From contig DASWMZ010000170.1 in assembly GCA_036399495.1 (NCBI GenBank), positions 1-38,480 on the forward strand: 38,480 bases of DNA, written 5' to 3'. The notes beneath the pieces are model-generated. The model was not told the origin of the DNA. It did not search any database and saw only the letters and a program-made list of their open reading frames with translations. Positions within the stretch are counted from its first letter, which is position 1, and every line of letters begins with the position of its first letter. A program made the position numbers and the translations under genes. Origin of the DNA: Paradesertivirga sp036399495. GTDB taxonomy: Bacteria; Bacteroidota; Bacteroidia; Sphingobacteriales; Sphingobacteriaceae. Positions 32,011 through 38,480 of the stretch are shown one piece after another.

Positions 32011-33084
32011 CTATTTTCTTAAACTAAGCACCCACTCCTCCACTTCACCCAGCATAATTTCATGTTCAAAACCTGAAAAATAATACCATCGTTTCGATAG
32101 ATCGACATCAGGTTGGATCTTAGAACCATATAACCTGCCATTACGATCTGCAAAAACAGCAGAGGTTAAAATTAATTGTGCGCCATCAACTAATGTGTAT
32201 CCCTGATTAGCAGAGGATAAGCCAGCTGTTGGATCGCCGTATATTCTGGTATTTGGTCTTCCGATAAACGCAACCACTACTGCCTCTCCTGAACTCGCAG
32301 TTCGGTGCGTTACAAATAAGGCAACTGGAGAATCATTTCTTTTAATCTGATAGGGTTTAGAAATTTTCAACATCAATTCATTTCCAGACCACACTTCTCC
32401 ATTTTGGTATTTCCATGCTATTCTCTTGCCATCTGTAGGTACGAAGTATCCTGATATCCCCTCTCCCAATAAAGGGCCAATACCTGCCAGCATTGGCCAC
32501 ATATTACCACCACGGTTATAATCTAAATCCACTATCCATCCCTTGGGGTGATATTTATCAAGATCTTTTATTGATTCTTGAAGCCTGCCGGCGTAATTGA
32601 GCATCTCCTTCTCGTCACCTGATGTAAAGGTTTCGACATCCAACTCTGCTATATTCTCATCGCGCATCATTCCCAATGATCTCTTCCTCTCCTTCTTTTG
32701 TTTAACCGGAATTCTCAGGGCGGCATCTTTCCATAGTTGATGCTGTTCAGGTGTTTTAAAAAAGCTATGCTGGTCTCCAAGCGACAACAATGCATTTTGA
32801 ATTGCAGGATAGGTTTGTGAATAAGTGGTAGCCCCTCTTGAATCTTTTAGTACTTGAGCTCTAAACGATTTCCAGTTAATTTTCTTTTTATTAATGGAGA
32901 AAGTTTCCATTGTGTCCACCGCATTATCTAAATACTGCACTACAGAATCCGGCATATTAACTGTTGTATCTAAAGCCGATTGAATCTTTTCCCCCTTCGT
33001 AAGCTTCTTGTCCAAACAAGCAGAAAGCATTAGCGCTAAGACAATAAAACAATAACCGCGAGCTGAATCAAAAATCATAGTCAT
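32011..33084 (-). CDS. S41 (tail-specific protease-like) family lipoprotein
   Basis: 357 residues. A signal sequence ends LALMLSAC (lipidated Cys23), followed by an S41 peptidase domain with WIVDLDYNRGGNMWPML at 183-199, the catalytic TASSGEAV (Ser265, in the usual S-G/E context) and YGDPTAGLSSANQG, YGSKIQPDVDL after it. A PDZ domain is not evident, so it belongs to the short lipoprotein branch rather than CtpA type. The ATG overlaps the CDF gene stop (ATGA), showing coupling. Confidence 0.85.
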   Translation of the reverse strand: MTMIFDSARGYCFIVLALMLSACLDKKLTKGEKIQSALDTTVNMPDSVVQYLDNAVDTMETFSINKKKINWKSFRAQVLKDSRGATTYSQTYPAIQNALLSLGDQHSFFKTPEQHQLWKDAALRIPVKQKKERKRSLGMMRDENIAELDVETFTSGDEKEMLNYAGRLQESIKDLDKYHPKGWIVDLDYNRGGNMWPMLAGIGPLLGEGISGYFVPTDGKRIAWKYQNGEVWSGNELMLKISKPYQIKRNDSPVALFVTHRTASSGEAVVVAFIGRPNTRIYGDPTAGLSSANQGYTLVDGAQLILTSAVFADRNGRLYGSKIQPDVDLSKRWYYFSGFEHEIMLGEVEEWVLSLRK

Positions 33085-34055
33085 TCGAAATGTTTATGGT
33101 TTCTCGCTACAATATCCGGAGTCCATGTAATATCCTTCGTTTGCACTTCGCTTCGCACCGGGCAGGCTTCCATCCGGCAATAATGGCAACATTGCGGCAA
33201 ACAAGGGTCGGTATGAATAAAGAACTCAGTTCGCACAAATCCTTTTTGATTAATTAAAGTATCAATTTGTGAGATCTCATCATGCACCTTATTCAGCTCA
33301 TAGTAATAAGGCAAAGTAACGTGGCAATCGATGTGTAATTCGTGCCCGTAACTTTGTGTTCTGAGATTATGAATATCAATCCAGGAATTATGGCGATTCG
33401 CATTCAGTATTTTTAACACATCTGTTACCACTTTAAAATCGGTTTCATCCATCAATCCCCCTACCGATTTTCGAACCAATTTGTAGCCACTAAAAACAAT
33501 ATACAATCCCATTAAAATGGAAAGAATGCTATCGAAATAATAAATTCCTGTAAAGTGAATAACTAATAAACCGGCAAATAAGGCGGCGCTAGTATAAGCG
33601 TCGGTAAGCAAATGTTTCCCGTCGGCATATAATACTAAAGAGTTTGAGGATTTACTTTCCTTAATCAATAAACCGCCCACGAAGAAATTTATCAGTCCGG
33701 TTACCGCCACAATGATTGCACCATCTAACAATGCCTTCACTTCAAGTGGAAAAAACATATTATAGACCGACTTAAATATAATGAGCGCACCCGCCAGCAG
33801 TATCAAAATCCCTTCGACAAACATTGAAAAAAATTCCACTTTACCATGGCCGTAGGGATGATTAAGGTCTTTGGGTTGAGCCGATAAATAAATGCTATAA
33901 AAGGCAAAAGAACTTGCAAGAACGTTTACAATGCTTTCTGCCGCGTCGGTTAGAATGGCATTGGAGGAGGTAAGAAAATAGGCTGTAAACTTCCCCAGCA
34001 TCAGTAAAAAACTGACAACCAAAGCGAATAGAATTATTTTTTTTTGTCTCTCCAC
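33081..34055 (-). CDS. Cation diffusion facilitator family transporter
   Basis: 324 residues, GTG start. Six membrane helices; SNAILTDAAESIVN in helix 2 and KHLLTDAYTS in helix 5 carry the metal-site Asp/His pattern, and a cytoplasmic ferredoxin-like domain follows (DIHNLRTQSYGHELHIDCHVTL). The C-terminus adds a Cys-rich segment DPCLPQCCHYCRMEACPV, which could bind metal. It exports Zn, Fe or Mn; which one is undecided. It is the first gene of the minus-strand run down to lysoplasmalogenase. Confidence 0.9.
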   Translation of the reverse strand: MERQKKIILFALVVSFLLMLGKFTAYFLTSSNAILTDAAESIVNVLASSFAFYSIYLSAQPKDLNHPYGHGKVEFFSMFVEGILILLAGALIIFKSVYNMFFPLEVKALLDGAIIVAVTGLINFFVGGLLIKESKSSNSLVLYADGKHLLTDAYTSAALFAGLLVIHFTGIYYFDSILSILMGLYIVFSGYKLVRKSVGGLMDETDFKVVTDVLKILNANRHNSWIDIHNLRTQSYGHELHIDCHVTLPYYYELNKVHDEISQIDTLINQKGFVRTEFFIHTDPCLPQCCHYCRMEACPVRSEVQTKDITWTPDIVARNHKHFE

Positions 34056-34072
34056 AAGTTGAGCGTTGCTGC

Positions 34073-34080
34073 CAAATTTA
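34073..34080 (-). promoter_or_regulatory. -7 element of CDF operon
   Basis: Minus-strand TAAATTTG (TAnnTTTG), ending 17 nt before the GTG of the CDF gene. The -33 match is weak. It stands back to back with the promoter of the aminotransferase gene. Confidence 0.45.
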
Positions 34081-34152
34081 CTACTCTGGCAACGGAAAAA
34101 TTCTTAATTAGGGATAAAGATTTTTTTTTACATCTCAATCTCTAAAGCTTCA

Positions 34153-34160
34153 TATATTTG
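34153..34160 (+). promoter_or_regulatory. -7 element of aminotransferase gene
   Basis: TATATTTG, an exact consensus match, ends 5 nt before the ATG at 34166. The transcript would be leaderless or nearly so. Upstream is a T8-9 run rather than a clear TTTG. Confidence 0.5.
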
Positions 34161-34165
34161 CGCTT

Positions 34166-35386
34166 ATGAGTACTTTATCAAACAGAATAAACAATCTTTC
34201 CGAGTCTGCAACCATCAAGATGGCTAAACTCGGAAGAGAATTAGCAGCAAAAGGCGTAGATGTGATCAGCTTAAGCCTTGGAGAAACCGATTTTTTTACT
34301 CCTGATTTTGTTAAAGATGCTGCCAAGAAGGCGATTGACGCGAATCAGTCTTACTACACTCCGGTAGCAGGTATCCCAGACTTAAGAAAGGCGATCGCGG
34401 CGAAATTGAAGCGTGAAAACAATCTTGATTTCAATTTCGATCAGATTGTAGTTTCTACAGGCGCGAAGCAATCTTTAGCTAATGCGATTATGTGTCTGGT
34501 AAATCCGGGCGAAGAAGTAATAATTCCAACTCCTTACTGGGTTTCTTATTCTGAGCTGGTAAAACTGGCCGAAGGCGAATCTGTGTTTATTAACGCGACT
34601 ATAGATACCGATTTTAAGATTTCACCTGAAGAACTAGAAGCAGCCATTACTCCAAAAAGCAAGCTGTTTATGTTCTCTTCGCCGAACAATCCAACCGGAA
34701 CAGTTTATACACGGGAAGAGTTAGCAGCTTTGGTTAAAGTATTTGAAAAATATCCGAACATCTACATCATTTCTGATGAGATTTATGAGCATATCAACTT
34801 TATTGGCGAGCATGTTTCTATCGCCGAGTTTGAAAGTGTGAAAGATCGCGTAATTATTATAAACGGTTTATCTAAAGCTTACGCGATGACCGGATGGCGC
34901 TTAGGTTTCTCTGCCAGCAACAAAGCTATCGCAGATGCCTGTGATAAGCTGCAAAGTCAGGTAACCTCAGGAACCTGTTCTATCACTCAACATGCCGGTG
35001 CTGCTGCTTACCAGGGAAGTTTAGACAGTGTGAAAGAAATGCAAAAAGTTTTCTTAAAACGCCGCGACTTGGTCTATAACTTATTAAAAGACATCGACGG
35101 ACTTAAGGTAAATGTTCCCGCAGGTGCGTTTTACTTTTTCCCTGATGTTCGATCATTCTTTGGCAAAACAGCTCCCGACGGATCTATTATAGCTAATGGG
35201 GATGACTTAGCACTTTATCTTTTAAACACCGGGCACGTTGCTACGGTAAGCGGTGATTCTTTTGGCGATCCGAACGGTTTACGTATTTCTTACGCTGCCG
35301 CGGATGACAAATTAATTGAAGCAATGTCTAGAATTAAATATGCCTTAGAACAGTTGAAGGATGCAAAAGCTGTTTCAGCAGTTTAA
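34166..35386 (+). CDS. Pyridoxal phosphate-dependent aminotransferase (aspartate aminotransferase-like, class I)
   Basis: 406 residues of fold-type I. Key residues: SPNNPTGTVY (Asn175), SDEIYEHI (Asp204), and NGLSKAYAMTGWRLG with Schiff-base Lys237. The N-terminal SLSLGETDFFTPDFVKDAA and YYTPVAGIPDLR match the class I Bacteroidota aspartate aminotransferase. Exact substrates cannot be fixed by eye. The 3' end overlaps the next gene by 26 nt. Confidence 0.92.
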   Translation: MSTLSNRINNLSESATIKMAKLGRELAAKGVDVISLSLGETDFFTPDFVKDAAKKAIDANQSYYTPVAGIPDLRKAIAAKLKRENNLDFNFDQIVVSTGAKQSLANAIMCLVNPGEEVIIPTPYWVSYSELVKLAEGESVFINATIDTDFKISPEELEAAITPKSKLFMFSSPNNPTGTVYTREELAALVKVFEKYPNIYIISDEIYEHINFIGEHVSIAEFESVKDRVIIINGLSKAYAMTGWRLGFSASNKAIADACDKLQSQVTSGTCSITQHAGAAAYQGSLDSVKEMQKVFLKRRDLVYNLLKDIDGLKVNVPAGAFYFFPDVRSFFGKTAPDGSIIANGDDLALYLLNTGHVATVSGDSFGDPNGLRISYAAADDKLIEAMSRIKYALEQLKDAKAVSAV

Positions 35387-36350
35387 TAATCTAAACATTC
35401 TAATTATTGGCGATGTCATGATGGACTCGTACCTATGGGGAAGTGTAGAACGCATTTCCCCGGAGGCTCCGGTTCCGGTAGTTTCGGTTCGCAAAAAAGA
35501 AAACCGCCTGGGCGGTGCAGCTAATGTAGCTCTCAATATTCAGGCATTGGGTGCTACTCCAGTAATTTGCGCTGTAATCGGAGACGATAAAGAAGGAGAC
35601 GAATTTCTGACCATCCTTCAAGATAACAACCTTCCTTCACAAGGTATTCTTAAGTTAAGCACCCGTCCTACTACTGTTAAAACAAGGGTAATTGCTCACC
35701 ATCAGCAAGTTGTAAGAATAGATGCAGAGGTTGATGATGAATTGCCTTTAGATGAGTCACAAAAATTAGTCGGAATCATTAAGCAAATAATTAATGATCA
35801 GAAAATAGATGCTATCGTATTCGAAGACTATGATAAAGGCGTAATCTCCGAACATCTTATCAGCGAGGTAGTAAAAACTGCAAATACTAAAGGTATTATA
35901 ACCGTTGTTGACCCTAAAAAACGCAACTTTCTTAGCTATAAAGGTGTTACCTTATTTAAACCAAATCTTAAAGAATTGAGAGAAGGCTTAAAGCTGGATA
36001 TAGACTCGAAGAATCATCAGGAGCTACAAAATGCCGTGCAAGGCCTGCAAGATCAGCTTAACGCAGGTATGATAATGGTTACTCTTTCTGAGCAAGGCGT
36101 ATATATGCACTCTAAGAATGGTAAAAAAGTGATTCCTGCACATATCAGAAACATTGCCGATGTATCCGGAGCAGGAGACACCGTAATTGCTACTACTGTG
36201 ATATGTCTTGCAGCGGGTTTAGATGAATTTCTAACAGCGGCAATCGCTAATCTTGCGGGAGGACTTGTTTGTCAATCAGTAGGTGTAGTTCCAATTAACA
36301 AGACAGAATTATTAGAAGAAGTTAAATCTCTTCCGCTTTCCATTATATAA
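35361..36350 (+). CDS. RfaE1-type heptose-7-phosphate kinase (PfkB family)
   Basis: 329 residues. Resembles the kinase domain of HldE/RfaE: IIGDVMMDSYLWGSVERISPEAPVPV at 15-40, NRLGGAANVALNIQALGA, EDYDKGVIS at 155-163, DPKKRNFLSYKGVTLFKPNLKE and the catalytic DVSGAGDTVIA (Asp273). The cytidylyltransferase domain of bifunctional HldE is absent. It phosphorylates heptose-7-P at C1 for LPS inner core or S-layer glycan synthesis. The ATG lies within the aminotransferase gene, so translation is probably coupled. Confidence 0.88.
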   Translation: MQKLFQQFNNLNILIIGDVMMDSYLWGSVERISPEAPVPVVSVRKKENRLGGAANVALNIQALGATPVICAVIGDDKEGDEFLTILQDNNLPSQGILKLSTRPTTVKTRVIAHHQQVVRIDAEVDDELPLDESQKLVGIIKQIINDQKIDAIVFEDYDKGVISEHLISEVVKTANTKGIITVVDPKKRNFLSYKGVTLFKPNLKELREGLKLDIDSKNHQELQNAVQGLQDQLNAGMIMVTLSEQGVYMHSKNGKKVIPAHIRNIADVSGAGDTVIATTVICLAAGLDEFLTAAIANLAGGLVCQSVGVVPINKTELLEEVKSLPLSII

Positions 36351-36408
36351 CCAGAATTCTTACTGAGAATAAATCTTTACTAAAAGGCGCTAATAGAATA
36401 ATAATCAT

Positions 36409-36416
36409 TAAATTTG
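36409..36416 (+). promoter_or_regulatory. -7 element of queA
   Basis: TAAATTTG, an exact TAnnTTTG match, with 26 nt to the ATG at 36443. No good -33 box is seen. Confidence 0.45.
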
Positions 36417-36442
36417 CGCCCTGAAATTTTTACACTTTTTAT

Positions 36443-37492
36443 ATGAAGTTATCCCAGTTTAAATTCAATTTACCAGAATCTTTAATTGCCCATAACCCTG
36501 CAGATCAGAGGGATGAGGCTCGTTTAATGGTACTCGACAAAAAAACCGGTGCCATCGAGCATAAAATTTTCAAAGACATTCTTGGTTATTTTGATGATAA
36601 GGATGTGATGATTTTAAATAATACTAAAGTTTTTCCCGCGCGTTTATATGGCAATAAAGAGAAGACTGGTGCAACAATTGAAGTATTCCTTCTGCGCGAG
36701 CTTAATAAAGATTTAAGGTTATGGGATGTGCTTGTTGATCCGGCCCGTAAAATCCGTGTAGGGAATAAGCTTTACTTCGGTGATGATGATCTGTTAGTTG
36801 CAGAAGTTGTTGATAACACCACCTCGAGAGGCCGTACTATTCGTTTCCTTTTCGATGGGTCTGAAGAAGAATTCCGCAGAAACATCGAAATATTAGGAGA
36901 AACCCCGCTTCCTAAATACATCAAGCGCAAAGCAACAGCAGAAGATAAAGAACGCTATCAAACCATTTTTGCTAAGAACGAAGGCGCAGTAGCTGCACCA
37001 ACTGCGGGTTTGCACTTTAGCAGAGAATTAATGAAACGCCTTGAACTTAAAGGAGTTGAATTTGCGGAAGTGACGTTACATGTTGGTCTTGGTACTTTCC
37101 GTTCGGTAGAAGTGGAGGATCTAACCAAACACAAAATGGATTCCGAGCAATACATTATCGAGCAAAAAACTGCTGATATTGTTAACAGAGGAATAGAAAA
37201 CAAACGCCGTATTTGTGCAGTTGGAACAACCAGTATGCGTGCAATAGAATCAGCAGTATCGGCAAACCACACTTTAAAGCAAGCTAACGACTGGACCAGC
37301 AAATTCATCTTCCCTCCTTACGAGTTTAGCATTGCAAATAGCATGATTACCAACTTCCATACGCCTGAATCAACTCTGTTGATGATGGTTAGTGCTTTTG
37401 GAGGTTATGAGTATGTGAAACATGCTTACGAGGTCGCAGTAAAAGAAAAATACCGCTTTTACAGCTATGGAGATGCGATGTTGATTATTTAA
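36443..37492 (+). CDS. queA: S-adenosylmethionine:tRNA ribosyltransferase-isomerase
   Basis: 349 residues. QueA transfers the ribosyl of SAM to preQ1 in tRNA to give epoxyqueuosine. The family opening LSQFKFNLPESLIAHNPADQRDEARLMV, NNTKVFPARLYGNKE, GETPLPKYIKRKA, TAGLHFSRELM and HVGLGTFRSVEVEDL, followed by NFHTPESTLLMMVSAFGG, are all present and in order. Length is standard. It has its own likely promoter and is followed by a heptamer repeat element. Confidence 0.96.
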   Translation: MKLSQFKFNLPESLIAHNPADQRDEARLMVLDKKTGAIEHKIFKDILGYFDDKDVMILNNTKVFPARLYGNKEKTGATIEVFLLRELNKDLRLWDVLVDPARKIRVGNKLYFGDDDLLVAEVVDNTTSRGRTIRFLFDGSEEEFRRNIEILGETPLPKYIKRKATAEDKERYQTIFAKNEGAVAAPTAGLHFSRELMKRLELKGVEFAEVTLHVGLGTFRSVEVEDLTKHKMDSEQYIIEQKTADIVNRGIENKRRICAVGTTSMRAIESAVSANHTLKQANDWTSKFIFPPYEFSIANSMITNFHTPESTLLMMVSAFGGYEYVKHAYEVAVKEKYRFYSYGDAMLII

Positions 37493-37498
37493 AAAGAT

Positions 37499-37578
37499 TT
37501 GAGACTCGAGGTGTGAGATATTATTGATGAAAAATATGTATCATATTGAAAGTCTCATATCTAACATCTCATATCTGC
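37499..37578. repeat. Heptamer-periodic inverted repeat element (queA-ispD gap)
   Basis: Left arm units TTGAGAC, TCGAGGT, GTGAGAT, one irregular, then ATGAAAA (pattern nnGAnnn). Right arm units AGTCTCA, TATCTAA, CATCTCA, TATCTGC at 37551-37578 (pattern nnTCTnn). The arms are inverted relative to each other. The design is the same as at 6981-7083 and the units are close to those inside bioA. Confidence 0.65.
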
Positions 37579-37585
37579 TTCCCAA

Positions 37586-38254
37586 GTGAAACATTATGCA
37601 ATTATAGTAGCGGGCGGAAATGGAAGGCGGATGAATTCTGAACTTCCTAAACAATTTCTTCCTTTAAATGGTAAGCCCATTTTAATGCATACTATTGAAG
37701 CATTTTACAACTCTGAGGTTAAACCTGAAATCATCCTGGTATTAGGCACTGAATATCATTCTTTGTGGTCTGAACTGAGCATTAAACATCAATTCGATAT
37801 TCCCCTCTTGTTGGTTAATGCCGGGTCTGAACGATTTCATTCAGTAAAAAATGGATTGGAGTTGGTTGATGATGATTCGCTTACAGCAGTGCACGATGCA
37901 GTGAGGCCAATTATAACCAATGAACTGATTACACGTTGTTTTAAACTAGCATATACTAACACGGCTGTAATACCCGCTGTTACGAGTAAAGACTCAATTA
38001 GGATTATAGATGGTAAGGGAACTACGTCTTTAAAAAGACAAGATATTTTTCTGGTGCAAACACCGCAAACCTTCCAGTCCGTAGTTCTAAAAAAAGCTTA
38101 TCAACAAGAGTTTAAAGACTACTTTACAGATGATGCCTCGGTTGTAGAAAAAGCCGGCACAAAGATTTTTGTAACCGAAGGTGATTATAAAAATATAAAG
38201 ATTACCTATCCTGAAGATTTACTGATAGCTGAAATATTTCAGAAACAGGCATAA
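37586..38254 (+). CDS. ispD: 2-C-methyl-D-erythritol 4-phosphate cytidylyltransferase
   Basis: 222 residues, GTG start giving MKHYAIIVAGGNGRRM. IspD makes CDP-methylerythritol in the MEP isoprenoid pathway. Motifs: AGGNGRRMNSELPKQFL (nucleotide binding), VNAGSERFHSVKNGL, VHDAVRPII, DSIRI and VQTPQTFQ, followed by DDASVVEKAG and GDYKNIKITYPEDL. Length is typical. The start codon falls 8 nt after the repeat element, which may therefore sit in its leader. Confidence 0.95.
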   Translation: MKHYAIIVAGGNGRRMNSELPKQFLPLNGKPILMHTIEAFYNSEVKPEIILVLGTEYHSLWSELSIKHQFDIPLLLVNAGSERFHSVKNGLELVDDDSLTAVHDAVRPIITNELITRCFKLAYTNTAVIPAVTSKDSIRIIDGKGTTSLKRQDIFLVQTPQTFQSVVLKKAYQQEFKDYFTDDASVVEKAGTKIFVTEGDYKNIKITYPEDLLIAEIFQKQA

Positions 38255-38277
38255 AAAAATCCGGCCAAAGCCGGATT
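38251..38277. terminator. Bidirectional intrinsic terminator
   Basis: AATCCGGC (38258-38265) pairs perfectly with GCCGGATT (38270-38277) over a 4-nt loop. On the minus strand it is followed by seven T, so it strongly ends the small membrane protein gene; on the plus strand the T run is weaker, so it ends ispD less efficiently. Confidence 0.8.
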
Positions 38278-38299
38278 GATTATTTTAAACAATCTATTA

Positions 38300-38452
38300 C
38301 TAAACTGCTCCCCGTATAACACGAAGCAATACCGCGATAATTGCAATTACTAATAAGATGTGGATGATACCGCCTGTAGCGTAACCTCCGAAAAAGCTCA
38401 CAGCCCAGATTATGATCAGGACAACTGCGACTAGATAAAGTAAATTTCCCAT
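38300..38452 (-). CDS. Small membrane protein, lmo0937/DUF5670 type (50 aa)
   Basis: A 50-residue ORF read on the minus strand from ATG 38452 to TAG: MGNLLYLVAVVLIIIWAVSF, then FGGYATGGIIHILLVIAIIAVLLRVIRGAV. Two hydrophobic helices separated by a glycine-rich turn match the lmo0937-type small membrane protein family (also found in Bacteroidota stress regulons). It has a strong terminator 22 nt downstream. Confidence 0.8.
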   Translation of the reverse strand: MGNLLYLVAVVLIIIWAVSFFGGYATGGIIHILLVIAIIAVLLRVIRGAV

Positions 38453-38480
38453 AATATTATCTTTTAGGTTTGATTGATTT

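Overview
The window looks like a chromosomal segment of a Bacteroidota member, most likely Sphingobacteriales (Pedobacter/Mucilaginibacter-like). The signs are: many -7 elements of the form TAnnTTTG with upstream TTTG, few Shine-Dalgarno sequences, lipoproteins with a Cys near residue 20, frequent TTG/GTG starts, fairly AT-rich DNA, and proteins of Bacteroidota type (RhlE-like helicase, YhhN, PPK2, DUF2132). The genus is inferred from recalled family resemblance; no search was possible.

Layout. (1) 1-2100: a mobile-element scar. It holds the 3' part of a HEPN-domain gene, a frameshifted serine-recombinase pseudogene with its small upstream partner ORF, and about 0.9 kb of AT-rich non-coding DNA with a strong palindrome. 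(2) 2105-13878: one continuous plus-strand urea module. A urea ABC transporter (urtA, an outer-membrane barrel gene, urtB, C, D, E) is followed by a complete urease locus (ureA, B, C, E, F, G, D) and a UreH-like nickel permease. A terminator follows the barrel gene, and repeat-type elements sit between urtD/urtE, urtE/ureA and ureF/ureG. (3) 13879-15450: sparse DNA with degenerate repeats, terminators, two doubtful small ORFs and tRNA-Arg(UCU). (4) 15725-28925: ordinary chromosomal genes, namely an RhlE-like helicase, a TPR protein, nucleoid-associated protein, MFS exporter, YjbQ, GlxA-type AraC regulator, metallophosphoesterase, VF530/DUF2132, PA2169-type four-helix protein, LpxR-like lipid A deacylase, glycine-zipper lipoprotein, PPK2, a small charged protein with a long leader, and an endonuclease/exonuclease/phosphatase-family protein. 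(5) 28995-34055: a tight minus-strand run: CDF transporter, S41 protease, Nudix, BioA, an uncharacterised diiron ferritin-like protein and lysoplasmalogenase. (6) 34166-38480: aminotransferase overlapping an RfaE1-type heptose kinase, queA, ispD, and a 50-residue membrane protein.

Functionally, the urea module would take urea from outside the cell (the barrel possibly across the outer membrane, UrtABCDE across the inner membrane) to urease, with UreDEFG inserting nickel supplied by the UreH-like permease. The main points for follow-up are the barrel gene embedded in the urt locus, the diiron protein placed between bioA and lysoplasmalogenase, a family of 7-bp-periodic repeats (one copy translated inside bioA), a hairpin leader or small RNA upstream of lpxR, and several near-leaderless promoters.
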